Below, piece by piece: positions 23,128-34,610 of a stretch of 64,000 nucleotides of DNA (the first letter of the stretch is position 1; the number at the start of each line of letters is the position of its first letter). The position numbers were made by a program, and so were the translations under genes. The stretch comes from Reticulitermes speratus (taxonomy: Eukaryota; Arthropoda; Insecta; Blattodea; Rhinotermitidae). Where the stretch lies: assembly GCA_021186555.1 (NCBI GenBank), contig JAJKFL010000004.1, positions 25,510,406 to 25,574,405 of the forward strand, in the 5' to 3' direction. Below the pieces are notes generated by a model, which was not told where the DNA came from, searched no databases, and saw only the letters and a program-made list of their open reading frames with translations.

Positions 23128-24250
23128 CAGGTAGGACTCGGTTTACGCCGCTTCAATTTACGCTCGCTTCACTTTTGCGCCTCTCACAGATCACTGGTAC
23201 ACGTCATATTTTTGCCCAGAGGTAAAGGAGTTCTGTACGAAAAGAGATTTCCTCACAAGGTTTGGCTGCTGCTGGACAATGCCCCTGGTCACCCTCCAGA
23301 TTTGAGTGATTTGAATACCAATGGCCTAGAGGTTAAGATTGTCTTCCTTCCACCAAACACAACCTCACTGTTACAACCCATGGATCAAGGAGCAATATCC
23401 ACATTCAAGGCTCATTACTTACGGATAACACTCAAGGAATTTCTGAGGCTATTCAAGTGCCCGATAATGTCACGTTGAGAGACTACTGGAAGTCATACAA
23501 CATCATGAAAGGGATCTCCAACATTTCAGCGGCATGGAGTGAAGTGTCAAAATCATGTATGAATGGCATCTGGCGTAAGCTTTGGCCTGACTGCATTCCG
23601 GATTTGCAAGAGCATGACACTACCCTTGCGTCAATAACAGAGAATGTGAAAGAGGTAGCAAAGGAAATAGGACTAGATGATGTAGAAGTTGGTGACATAA
23701 ATGAGCTCCTTGAGAGTCATGGTGAAGAGCTTTCAACGGAAGATTTAGAAGAGCTAGCTGAAAAACTGTCCAAAGAAGACAGAGAAAGTGAAGCTGACTC
23801 TGCAATGCCGGTTTGGACACTAACAGTGAAATCAATGCAAGAGGCTATTGCTCTTATTAATAAGGGGTGTGAGATCTTCTGTAGCAATGACCCCAACTGG
23901 GAGCGGAGCTCAACCGTTAAGAGAGGCATTGAGACAGTTGTACAGCCATACTATAACTTATTATCAGAAAAGAAGAAAACCAAACAGACATCTATTCTAT
24001 CATTTTTTAGGCAGTAAATTTTCTTTCTTTTTCTTAAACATTATTATCTGAAACATGATATCATTTTCAATACGTAAATTTCATAAAATAAAACATTTTT
24101 CAGGTATTTTGTGTTGATTACTGAAAATTTTGGAATGGAACCTAATGTATTTACATAAGTTCCCATTATATTTTTGCTTCAATTTACGCCGCTTCATTTT
24201 ACGCCGGAAATTTCAGGAACCTAACCCCGGTGTAAACCGAGTCCTACCTG
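23128..24250 (+). mobile_element. Tigger/pogo-type DNA transposon, internally deleted
   Basis: The terminal inverted repeats start CAGGTAGGACTCGGTTTAC on the left and end with its reverse complement on the right (one mismatch in the first 22 bases). TA dinucleotides at 23,126-23,127 and 24,251-24,252 are the target duplication expected of Tc1/mariner/pogo elements. The block TTTACGCCGCTTCA is found in the same direction near both ends. At 1,123 bp it is too short for a full Tigger; the 5' half of the transposase is missing. Its CpGs are retained inside CpG-poor flanks, which suggests a fairly young insertion. Confidence 0.92.
23203..24017 (+). pseudogene. Tigger-like transposase, C-terminal part, frameshifted
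   Basis: The first frame (to about 23,455) encodes FPHKVWLLLDNAPGHP, containing the second catalytic Asp in LLLDNAPGHP, and NTTSLLQPMDQGAISTFK, containing the third Asp in LQPMDQG. A frameshift near 23,456 leads into DNVTLRDYWKSYNIMKGI, an acidic E/D/L-rich stretch and a C-terminal KKKTKQTSILSFFRQ before the stop at 24,015-24,017. The N-terminal CENP-B-type DNA-binding domain and the first catalytic Asp are absent, so the protein cannot catalyse transposition. It is related to the TIGD/jerky group. Confidence 0.9.
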
Positions 24251-24252
24251 TA

Positions 24253-26079
24253 TTTAACTCTGCCACATTTTCAGAAGATTTATGTTGTGACTCTGTCCTA
24301 CATCCTGGTGACAAAGCATGAACATATACTTAATTTTGTCTGAGTTTCCTTCTAAAACAACCTCCTTAGTAGCGACTAATAGTGTTTCTGGAACTTTTTG
24401 TAGGATTATGTTTTCACCCAGTACGTTAGCATAATTAACACGGATGTGGCCTACTAAATTTCTGTCCCTCCTGGTTTTCTTGACTCACCTAATGCCACAT
24501 TCCAAAGCAAAGTTTAAAAACAAAGGCGATAAAGCACCTCTTCAATTCATACCATTCCGAATACAAAGCACACCTGACAAATGCATATTTATACAGATTT
24601 TAGTACAGGACTTATTTCAACACAGTTTAATTAGCCTAACCAAACTTCCCTCCTATGAATTATAGATTTTCTTGAAATCTATAAATAAACAATGTAATGC
24701 CTTTTATATTTCCACTTCCTTTCTTCAGTATCTGACAAACGCAGGAGATCTGATCAGAAGTTGATCCACTGCATTGAAATTCACAGTGATGATCCCACAA
24801 ATTGCACCTACATGTGCAATTAACCTTGAGAGAAGGATGGTGGATAACCCTTTTATGTAGTTCAAAACAGTGACATGCCTCCATAATTACTACAATAAGT
24901 TTCAGCACCCTTTGTATACGTAGGTGTAATATTAAAAAAAGCAATCTCTTCTGAAAAGTTGGACATCAAGCCTCCAGTGACATCTTCTGTCAATCAAAAT
25001 GTGACCAATCCATTTGTGTGTCTTCCCATTAGGAGAAGCAAAATGAATTTATGAATATTTTGACATAGGAACATTGTGCTCTTGAAAATTATATTTTTGG
25101 ATGAGGCAAAATTTACTGTTCTTACACTATTGTCATTATTAGCTCCATGTACATTCTTATTCTAAGCTGTCAGTTTGAAAATATCTGCTCTTCATAATTA
25201 TCCATTTGGCGAATACACATTAAGAACAGCAATATCACACCTGCAACCTCATCTCACTATTAAATTCTACGCCCTTAACTGCCGATGTGAAATACTGTCC
25301 CTACTTAATGATTTTGATTCCCATGATAAAGAGTCTTGCTAATTATTCTATCACAACTCAAAACTGACCTAAATGAAATATAAAACCCTTCCTACCCATT
25401 CTGTCGGCTAGACAACCGATATGCGGTCCCTAGCAAAAGTAAAAACTTCCCTCTTCACCTCCACGAATCTAATACTATTACCTGTACTTCTTCCCCCAAC
25501 CCACATATGTTTCAGCAGAGTAATCCTTAACCCCAGCGCAACTGTAAATTCGACTGCAATCCCATACATTCCTTCCTTAACCTCTGACAACTGCATTACC
25601 TTCAGATCTTGTCAAAGCAAAATAACAAACTTCGTTTTCCAGTTGTTAAAATGTTCAGATAAAGTCAATTCAAAGCATTTAACTTACATCAATAAGCTGC
25701 AACTTCGTAACCATTTATAATCATTAATATCACTCCACCAACAATTAATTGAAACCATTCGATGTTACAACCCACCACATTTCACTACCAACGGCCCCAT
25801 ACTAGCGCACTTCTCCTAGTAGGCACGGATTATCTAGTAACTAGTAGGCATGGAATAGAGTTCCTAGTAAGTATGAAAACTGGATGTGCTATTGCCAAAT
25901 TTGCCGAGGAGGGTATACAGTTCGGAGGAACGTTGGTGCCAACACTTTTTTGGAGGTATGGCCAACCAAGCCGATTCAGACTTCAACTATGCATTTCTTA
26001 TTTTACCAAATATTTCTTGATCTCGGAATCCTGTTGGTTAGTGCCGCAGAATCTTCCCCTACATAAAACATGTAGTTGT
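24253..26079. other. No gene recognised
   Basis: Short frames such as 25,421-25,720 and 25,762-26,085 lack motifs. Around 25,800-25,880 the words CTAGTAGGCA and CTAGTAAG repeat in a small irregular cluster. Confidence 0.45.
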
Positions 26080-26145
26080 AAATGAAACTAAATTAAACCA
26101 ACTGATGCACAAATTGAGCCACCTTTACTGTAGCGTCCTTATTAT

Positions 26146-26188
26146 GGCCCTACATATGTTTCGGACCTTGGTCCATCATCAGGAGGTC
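26146..26188 (-). ncRNA. Hammerhead-ribozyme-like motif, left arm
   Basis: Minus strand: CTGATGA core, extra T, hairpin GGACC-AA-GGTCC, GAAAC, ATAT, GTA, then GGGCC. Stem I is partly eroded (CCTC upstream against GGGC downstream). Mirror copy of 26,485-26,528. Confidence 0.45.
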
Positions 26189-26484
26189 TTGTCCATAAAA
26201 GCTACTACCTCAATTATAGTTTTTATAAAACATATATCACTCTTATATCACTATTGTGATAAAATTGTTTTGATTGTAATACATTACAACTCGATTATAT
26301 AAATTAAAAGATATTATTAAAATTTGTAAAATAGCTGTGTGAGGTTACAAATTTTAATAATATATTTTAATTTGTATAACTGAGTTCTAATGTATTACAA
26401 TCAAAACAATTCTATCACAATAGTGATATAAGAGTGATATATGTTTTATAAGAACTATAATTGAGGTAGTAGCTTTTATGGACA

Positions 26485-26528
26485 AGACCCCCTGATGATG
26501 GACCAAGGTCCGAAACATATGTAGGGGC
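26485..26528 (+). ncRNA. Hammerhead-ribozyme-like motif, right arm (best copy)
   Basis: CCCC (26,488-26,491) pairs with GGGG (26,524-26,527) as stem I; CTGATGA (26,492-26,498) is the C3-A9 core; GGACC/GGTCC (26,500-26,504 and 26,507-26,511) is stem II; GAAA (26,512-26,515) is the second core strand; A-C and G-T around ATAT form a two-pair stem III; A26,523 would be position 17, with cleavage after it. This matches the minimal type-I hammerheads known from Penelope-like elements and retrozymes, except for an extra T at 26,499 between A9 and stem II. Activity is unproven. Confidence 0.5.
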
Positions 26529-26740
26529 ATAATAAGGACGCTACAATAAAGGTGGATCAATTTGTGCATCAGTTGGTTTAATTTAGTTTCATTTGATTCG
26601 TGAAGATGCACGGTGTTAATAATGTGAAATGTAGTTGTAACTTTATATTATATATACCTTGCATTTTTGATAATTAAGTTTATTTCAATCCAACAAATGC
26701 TCTACAATTCGATGTATGGAAGATTGTGAACTCTCGACGA

Positions 26741-26785
26741 CCCCCCTGTGGATGGCACAGGATGTGCCGAAACATATGTAGGGGC
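26741..26785 (+). ncRNA. Hammerhead-ribozyme-like motif in a second repeat
   Basis: CCCCC, CTGTGGA, T, GGCAC/GTGCC hairpin with loop AGGAT, GAAAC, ATAT, GTA, GGGGC. Same layout as 26,485-26,528 but with different, still complementary stem II bases and different flanks. The core has T in place of A6, which by hammerhead rules should inactivate it. Confidence 0.42.
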
Positions 26786-27060
26786 AAGAAATCAGTGAAA
26801 GGAAGTGTAGTACATTTGTTATATTGAAATAAAATTAATTAATGTAGTTGTAAGTTTATGACCTACAAAACATACAGTGTCATACCAATAAAATTCAGGG
26901 AAGGTTTTTCTATATAGATTAACTGAAATAAAAGTTGCATTTGAAGCTGAAATGATTATGATTACATAAAGATTATATGAAAGCGAACTGGCAGTCACAT
27001 CATTTTCCACATTAGTTCTGTATAAAGTTTTACTTGAGGTTGTCACAGCATTGTTGATGA

Positions 27061-27220
27061 AGTGTTCTTGGGTATGACGCAGTGTTTATTGGTAATGTTA
27101 CCGACGTTTCGGAGGAGCTTGATGCTTCCATCTTCAGGGTAGTCCAAGAAATGTTAACGTAAGCTCATCCAAAATGTACGTAACAAATTCACAATGAACA
27201 CCATCACATCCCAGAAGACT
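27061..27220. repeat. Family P palindrome
   Basis: The left arm (AGTGTTCTTGGGTATGACGC...) and the reverse complement of the right arm (ending CCATCACATCCCAGAAGACT) align over about 80 bases around a centre at 27,140. The left arm carries, on the minus strand (27,097-27,138), CTGAAGA, T, a GGA...TCC hairpin, GAAAC, GTCG, GTA. Confidence 0.75.
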
Positions 27221-28764
27221 AGCATAGTTCTGCACACTTCACACGTGATTAATGATTTTTGCCAAATATTCATTCAGATATGATAGAAGTTCTGTACCAG
27301 ACTATGTCCCTGATCTTGTGCATGTACAGTGGGGAATAAGGATTATAGAAAGATGTTCAATATTGTAACATCAAGTACCGTATTTACAACCAATTTACCA
27401 CACCAAATGGCACCTGCCAAAGTACTCAAGCACATTTTTATCACAGTAATGTGAAAGTGTTATGTGGATGCTATTACCACCTGTCCTTGCTTCCCTCCTT
27501 GTAGTCCAGAAACAGTACAATCCTATACCATAGCTTCTGCACAATAAGCCTAAGGCTCCAGTGCATCTGATGGTTTTGCTGATGGGCCCTTTGGCAAGAT
27601 AAGATACCACAGCTTAAAACATGTGCAAATGTCATCAAGATTAAACAATGCTTCTTTTAGCTTCATTATTTACCTCCCCATAGAGTAGCTGAAATCACAA
27701 TGTATTGCAGAAAATAAGAAAGGTAAATTTTCCCTGTGCTTAATTGGCACCATGTCATAAAGAGACATATGGGGCCCTGAAAGTACAGCTCCTCACATTC
27801 TCAACCTGAGCTCCAAACTGAAATGAGTTTTCAGCTTCACATTCCACCACATTACACGCAAGGCCGATTACCAGTAAGCACAAGACAAGAGCCTGGGTTG
27901 GCACCAGAGCCAATATGAATGTGTTGGATAAGAGAATATTCTATGGCTGTCAGGAATCAAACAAGTCACCTAAACCATGGCCAGTTGCTGTATTACATTA
28001 TCCTAGCTCATGATCATGCATTGTGAATTTAAATTCGATTTTAATCCATCAAAGATTTGTTCCGCAACTCTCAACATTATTTCATCATAAAGTTTTCACA
28101 TTCCTAATTTAGAAGACTCCAAATAATTTCTTTCACCACAGAACCTGTTAATGTATTAAGACTATAATATATACTAATATAAGATCTCCATCATAAATTT
28201 AATATCTGAATACAGAATATGGGAAATTACAGTATGAAATACCCACCTATATATGAAATATGACACTCATGGATCACTTTAACCTTCCCACATTTCATTC
28301 TGCTACAGTTCTATACCAGTTTCTGTCTAGATATAGCCAAATGACTTTTGACTGATTTTTATAATGATGCACCAGATGAATATTTTGAAAAACTATTGAA
28401 TGAGTTCTTTCTTCCAGAGGCTTAAGCATAACATGATATGTTTCACTTCAACATTATTTAAAAGCCTGTTCTATCTTTTTGTAATAAAATGAGGCACATG
28501 GCGAGACATTTAACCAGTTCTTTGTATTATAAGAAAATTTCAGTGGGTGACTATCATTTAGGTCAGTGGGTTAAAACACTTCCAGCATTTCTTGCTGCCC
28601 AGTTTGGTGGTCCACAATCTCCAGGATGATGATGTACAGACATTCTCAGATTTACAAAATTTCAAGTTATGCAATGTCAGAGTTATGCAATTAAAATAAA
28701 ATGTAAAATAAAAATTCATATAGTAACATTTTTGAAGAACTTGCCAAATTTTTCCTTGTGGGAA
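27221..28764. other. No gene recognised
   Basis: Nothing supported; CpG-poor AT-rich sequence. Confidence 0.45.
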
Positions 28765-28955
28765 TGAAAGCGCAACAAGATGAAGGTGGTGGAAAAATAC
28801 TACTGGGCGATAACACAGGTAGTGAGGTGGTCATGCTGCAGCCGGTTCCAGTGCGTTGGAGTTTGGATTTCAACTGGACTCCCTTGTATATACATATATG
28901 GGTATACTCAACTCTGGCTTGTGCAAAATTCAAACTGTGCCAGACCTTCCAGAAC
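28765..28955 (-). repeat. Interspersed repeat G, copy 2
   Basis: Reverse complement matches 15,433-15,615 across the whole segment. Many CpG sites of copy 1 appear here as TpG or CpA. Confidence 0.75.
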
Positions 28956-30478
28956 ATAACTATTGCGTAATTCAGGGAGAGTCTGTATATCACTGATTCA
29001 CACAGTAGACTCATGCTATATACAGTCAAACCAGAAAATCTGTCTTACAGATAGACAGGATCTTCTGGTAGGTCTTTCATTAAGGATATACAAAGTCAAT
29101 AAGCTGTCAAATTACATAAATAACAAAGTATACAATTACATAAAATAATGCATATAAGAACTGCTTTGAGTTCATAAATATGTAAAAAATTTAATTCATT
29201 TTTTATTATGACTTTTAAAAGAACTCTCATTGTACAGAAATTCATAGATACACACATCCAGACAGGAGAAATAAAAACATATTATCCTAGTCTTAACATT
29301 ACAAAGCTTTGTTTCAAGCCTTTAAACTTACAAGTCAAAATTTATTTTTCTCATTTAGCTGTAAAAGTTTTATACAGTATCGACGACATCTCTTACAGTA
29401 TGTATGCAAGAACTACAAAATAATTTTTCTTCTCTTTCCTAAGCAAATACAAAGTTAATGTAATAAACCTACGGTATTATTATTAAATGGACAGTCAATT
29501 CATTGGTCATATGTAACACTAATAATATAATTCAACTAAAACATATCAGTAGACATTATAAAAAAGAATAATGTACCAGTACTGTTTAGCTGCTAATCCA
29601 GTAACAGTGCACAGCATATGCTAAGGAAAGGATACCATTCATTTTTCATGGAGGCTTTGGCAGTATGTAGTTGTTCAGTCTTCCTGTGCTGTATCCAGTT
29701 TAACAAAACTCCACCTTTAAGACTTAATTATTACTACCTGATAAACACTCTGACTAGTGGTACCATTGTTTATGGCAGGTTACAAAGTAATAATTATGCT
29801 TGTTAGGCTGCTCTAATCTTACTGTAATAAAGTTATCAAAATTATGCAGATTCATTACAAATAAACTCTATTATTAGGATAAAATTATCTAACTGAAAAG
29901 ATCTTATTCTTAGGCACAGACTTCTGTTGTTCTTACTTCACACATGTTCCCTACCAAACAAAATGTTCTGGACTGCAATTATTCAACATTGTGCTTTAGA
30001 TAGCAGACCTTGTGCGGGTTGACCATTCTTTGATAGTTCAAGAGTTAGTTCGGTGTAACTATTCTCACTTTGCCTAGATAACAGGGAAAGGCTAAATAGT
30101 AAAGACCGTCTTGTGTTTATGGCATGAAACTTCATTGACTTAGCATTGCACTATTTCAATCGTAAGCGCATAATCCACCTTGTAAAGTGTTATGTGTTCA
30201 ATACTAATGTTACCCTGAAGTAAAAAATCTGGCCACCAGTCCTATAGTAATGGAGGACTTATAATCCCCATTTCTCCACACAGTAAATGTCGAGACTGAT
30301 AAAACTATGACTCTTCAAAAATAGAATTCTACTCATAAAACTACTGAATGAGGTATGTACTGTTCTACTATTGTGGAAGTATTAAAATGATGCTTCTAGA
30401 ACCAGCAAGAACGAAGACCACATGCAACAAAGCTCTTCCAACATTTCTGCAACCAGTAATCATAAGAACTTTTAAAAA
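28956..30478. other. No gene recognised
   Basis: AT-rich, few CpGs, no motif-bearing frame. Confidence 0.45.
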
Positions 30479-31024
30479 CAGCGGTCCCTCGGTAATCCGG
30501 ATCCCCCAGTGGTACTGGCAATTTTGGGCCCAGCAATTCCCAATGAAATTATCATTACATTATTATTATTTGCTGTTCTTCTTCTCTAGTGCTACAGCCC
30601 ATTGTGGACTTTGGCTTCCATTACAACCTTCCTCGATTCCTGATGGTCTCTGGCCCTCCTTTTTTTATTCCCATTATATTTATTCCCATTACATTTAAAT
30701 CCTCTTCTACCTCATCTCTCCATCTTTTGCATGGTCTTTTTCTTTTTCAAGTCCAATTTCATTCATACCCCAGGTTTAAGAATCATTTGTACATTCCATG
30801 TTACAATTTGTATATTCATTTTCTTTTTCATAAATCTTTGCCCAAGTCATGAGTTATATACTGTTAGGTACAGTATTTCCACTTTTAAGGAGTTTTAGTT
30901 TAGCACTGAGTGGTGATTTTTTGTATGTGACCGATAACACAAAGTTTTCCCTCAGTGGTCCAGATTCCTGGGTGATCCAGACCACCCCTCCCCCCATATA
31001 GTCCAGATAACTGAGGGACTACTG
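30479..31024. mobile_element. Tigger-like non-autonomous element, interrupted by a LINE piece
   Basis: The left end CAGCGGTCCCTCGGTAATCC and right end (reverse complement) CAGTAGTCCCTCAGTTATCT are inverted repeats of pogo/Tigger type. TA follows the right end (31,025-31,026); the left-flank TA is mutated. The inner right side repeats GGTCCAGATTCCTGGGTGAT-like terminal material. A LINE 3' fragment fills the middle. No transposase is visible. Confidence 0.72.
30560..30850 (-). pseudogene. LINE 3' fragment
   Basis: TTCTTCTCTAGTGCTACAGCC and the following pyrimidine-rich sequence up to TTTGCCCAAGTCATG match the LINE 3' part at 12,660-12,920 in the same orientation. Heavily decayed; nested inside the Tigger-like element. 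Confidence 0.6.
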
Positions 31025-31844
31025 TACCTACATTTTCCTTCACGATGTAACAGATTAACAACTGATATTTTGTCAACAATATAAGCATAATGACTGAGGA
31101 CAAAACAATCACCTGTTATTCCCCCAGTGGAAATGCCCATAGTCTGACATTGCTGGTCTAGCAAGAAAGCATGTATTTTTGTTTCTACTAATCTAATCTG
31201 CATATCAGGTTTTTCAGTCTAATATAAAATGAAAAACTTTCAGAACTCCTCTGGTAAAAATATACACTCAATATTTAGTACAGTGAAACATGAATTACAC
31301 GGAGCTTCTCTGTTGAGACAGAATATTTGTTAAAAAATTGTGTTTTTTGACTACTTCTTTGCTTTTATACTAAATTAGTCCTTCTTTTCTTTTTTAAATG
31401 TTTAAGTGTTTACAATCGTAAAAGCTGCTGTCACAATGAAACCTGCTTCTTCATGTCACTACCCCATAATTCTGAAACTGTACAACAGTAGGTAACTATT
31501 GTTATGACAGTACTTTGAACAAGGGAGACTGCGAAATGCATTGTCCTGTCTGAAATACATAAAACACACAATCACTTCAGAAGCTAACCTGTCCCTGTTG
31601 TCTGCTCAAAACATATTATTTTATACCTACAACCTTGTATTTATGGAAGTATATAATAAACTGAAATTGCTCGATAAGTAACTTTCACAGATTACAATTC
31701 TGTTTTGTGACTAGAAACCTTTTTAAATGTTTTGAACTGAGTACTCAAACCTACATACTGTCTATATTAGCATTCTTTTGCAATATAAACCAATTACTGT
31801 CATTCATTATTTAGCACATATATTCAGTAAAATGGTAAGCAGGT
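31025..31844. other. No gene recognised
   Basis: Nothing supported. Confidence 0.45.
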
Positions 31845-32060
31845 AAAGTTGTCTCTATACAAAGCATGAAGACATACACACGGAGTAGAAGTATAGCTCC
31901 ATTCATTTTTAACCTCGACACTACATGGGGGCAAGTGGTCAGCCTCACGCCCTGGCCGCTTTTCCCCAAGGGAAAGCGACCCCAGTAATGGCAGGCTTGG
32001 TGGGCCCCAGAGCCAGTCTGGACATTTTGGAGAAGAGGTAAATCTCTTGCCCCTGTCAGT
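31845..32060 (-). mobile_element. SINE family A, head missing
   Basis: Family A body blocks in order (AGCATGAAGAC, AGTAGAAGTATAGCTCC, CACGCCCTGGCCGC, GGCTTGGTGGGCCCCAGAGC). Overlapping open frames on the minus strand are accidental. Confidence 0.78.
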
Positions 32061-34489
32061 ATATGTCTGGATGACAGCCAAAGTGGCAAAAGTAGCAGTT
32101 CTCATGGCAGTAACTATGAAGATAACTGCCTTCAGAATTGGGATATCCTGAAAGAGAGTAATCTTCAAAGGTGAAGGAGTTTCCAAAAACTTATTCACAA
32201 ATGCCTGAATGTACATAGTTTAACCTATATCATTCACGTATAGGGGATTTTAAAATTCCTTGTACTAGTGGGCTGGAAACCAGCTTCCAATTCAGAGGTA
32301 ATGGTACCATTAATGACAAAATGCAACACCCAACCATCTCTACCATGGGCACACTGGCATATAAAGTTTGAGAATATGACAAGAATAAAATTATTTTACA
32401 AATAACTAACACCTTACAAGCAAGGATGTGATGTGTAATTTGTATGGTGTTTAACCCTTTGGCAGTAATGCATTTGAATTTCCAGAATTATTTCTCAAAA
32501 ACTATAGCACAGTATCAGCAGTTTCTTATATAACCCTGTTCTACTAGATACTGCTGATACAAGTAACACACTTCCTCTATTGAAGGAAGGACTACTGCAT
32601 TCAAGAATGTTTAAGATTTATTTTAAATAAAAACCAAAGTTTGTGATGTAAAATTGTTACCAATGGCAAGTTTTATTACTTTTATGCTTTGTTACATGCC
32701 TTTCCTTACTAATGATTTAATTGTACTGCATATGAGTCTTACCACATCCTTTCACTCTAATTGTCTAATGTACTTAACAGCAAATGCTATGTTCAGTGAT
32801 CAGTACTGTTCAAATTATTACTTCCTAAAATGGCCCAGCAGATGTGATTTCCTGTTATGTGACAATTTGTTAATTCACTTTTAGAATTACACAGACAAAT
32901 TCCAAGAAGACTGCATCTTCCAATCATCCTACACCCTTACCTCAAATAAAGTACATGATTTTGCTTCTCATTTCTATCATGTGATCTGAAAACTACTACT
33001 TTCAACTGGTTTTAAAATACAGTATTACTTCCACATAATCAGTCACTAATAATATGCAATAATGAGGATCTCATGACCAGGACTTGACAAGTACACCGTG
33101 CCCTATGACACTGGTGATTAAATGTTTCTTGTACTACTTTTCCTTGCTTGTGATGTTTAATATATAGTATTTATATTTATTACAACATTTTTGTTTCCAT
33201 ATAGGAAGTTTCTGTTTCCTACCACAGTTTCTAATTTCTTTCAGCATTAGTCTGTTACTTAAAATTCTAAACTTCAAATACATTCTGTTGTCTGTTTCAA
33301 CACTTTAATGCACGTAGCATTTAGCCACTAGATACATTAGGTCATCATGCGTGCCAGTAAGAAAATATGAAGTGAGTATCCCATTTCTGTTTACGTTTTC
33401 TTCAGTCCTAAGGAAATTCTACATTAAAGTTCCTTAAACTGTCCACACCTGCCTTGTAACATGTCTTACACAAGCAATATTTCTATCGGAACATTGTGTC
33501 CACAAACCCTCAGATATGAAATTGCCTGATTAGGTAGGTGAAGAAATGAACAGCGCTTACACCGATTTACAAAGGTCTCTTTAACATCTTCCACTTGTTC
33601 TGACTTTTACAAAGCCTTGGGCACAGATAATAGCCCACATGAAAGTGGAAACTCAATGAGTCTTTCAAGAAACAGTTGTTTTGAAAGGTACATGAAATGT
33701 GCTGCTTTGATTTGGGTATAAAATGCGGAATGGATAAACTAGATTAAGACAGAAAATACCAGTTTTACACTGGTCATTATCACCAATCAACAAACATTAA
33801 GGAAGCACTACATTGCCCAAAGCATGAAACAGGCAGGATACCTTTAACACAAATGTTACCTTCATAATGTCAGACCAATTTTTATACATCAGCCTCTGGC
33901 AACGAATGTGTTGATGTAACAGTGGACTAAACATCACTACCAAGACTCAATTTAATAAATTTCAGATCTGGAAAGCACAGATCGGTGATTCTTGAACATT
34001 TCAACGGCATCCCACCGGTCATTTTGTCAAAAACCCATAGCCCCACCACAGCATAAACAAGCTTCTCTTTTCCTGAGAAATTAATTTTTACAATTACATA
34101 CATCTTAGTATCATATTAATTTTAAGAAGTTCCTATTTTTGGGACCTCATGTCTCCACCCAGCCACCATACAATTCTACCAGTGGGATGAATACCACCAG
34201 TTCAGAAATACTTGCACAGATTACACCACATTTAAATGTTTTGGATTCTGTCTTATTTGTGCCTAATGTAATGTATATATTTACTGGTGTACAGAATGCA
34301 TATTTTCTTCATTCCAAATATTTGTCTCCAACACAAAGTATATGCAGTAAACAGTTTGTTCTCATCTCAAAAATGCCATCAATATATGGCATATGTCCCC
34401 TTCCTGTGCATTTTGATTTGAAAGACAGTATGTTTTATTTAATTATGATAACTGCCAAGATTATATGGTGTCAATTATACACAAGTGAG
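32061..34489. other. No gene recognised
   Basis: No motif-bearing frame; AT-rich and CpG-poor. The 125-residue frame at 34,139-34,516 has no domain and its end overlaps a SINE. Confidence 0.45.
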
Positions 34490-34610
34490 TACGAGTATGC
34501 AGCATTGGCACAATGATACTGACAGGAGAAGGCCGAAATACATGGAGAGAAACCTGTCTCAGTGCCACTTTGTCTGCCAGAAGTACCACATGAACTGGCC
34601 CAAGATCAAA
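34490..34610 (-). mobile_element. SINE family B, truncated and CpG-decayed
   Basis: CCTGTCTCAGTGCCACTTTG, then CCAGAAGTACCACATGAACTG matches the body and start of the body in family B (minus strand); the tRNA-like head is lost. Confidence 0.65.

Larger units (their letters stand above)
26080..26594. repeat. 515-bp near-perfect palindrome with hammerhead-like motif in each arm
   Basis: The left arm from 26,080 (AAATGAAACTAAATTAAACC) is matched base by base, with few changes, by the reverse complement of the right arm ending at 26,594. The arms are about 250 bases each around a short spacer (about 26,329-26,344, centre 26,337). Each arm carries the motif described at 26,146-26,188 and 26,485-26,528. 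High arm identity implies a recent inverted duplication or a foldback or Penelope-like insertion. TGTAGTTGTAA lies just outside on the left (26,071) and recurs at about 26,629 and 26,844. Confidence 0.92.

Noticed and set aside
34139..34516. 125-residue plus-strand protein
   Set aside because: No recognisable domain, and its end reads into a decayed SINE.
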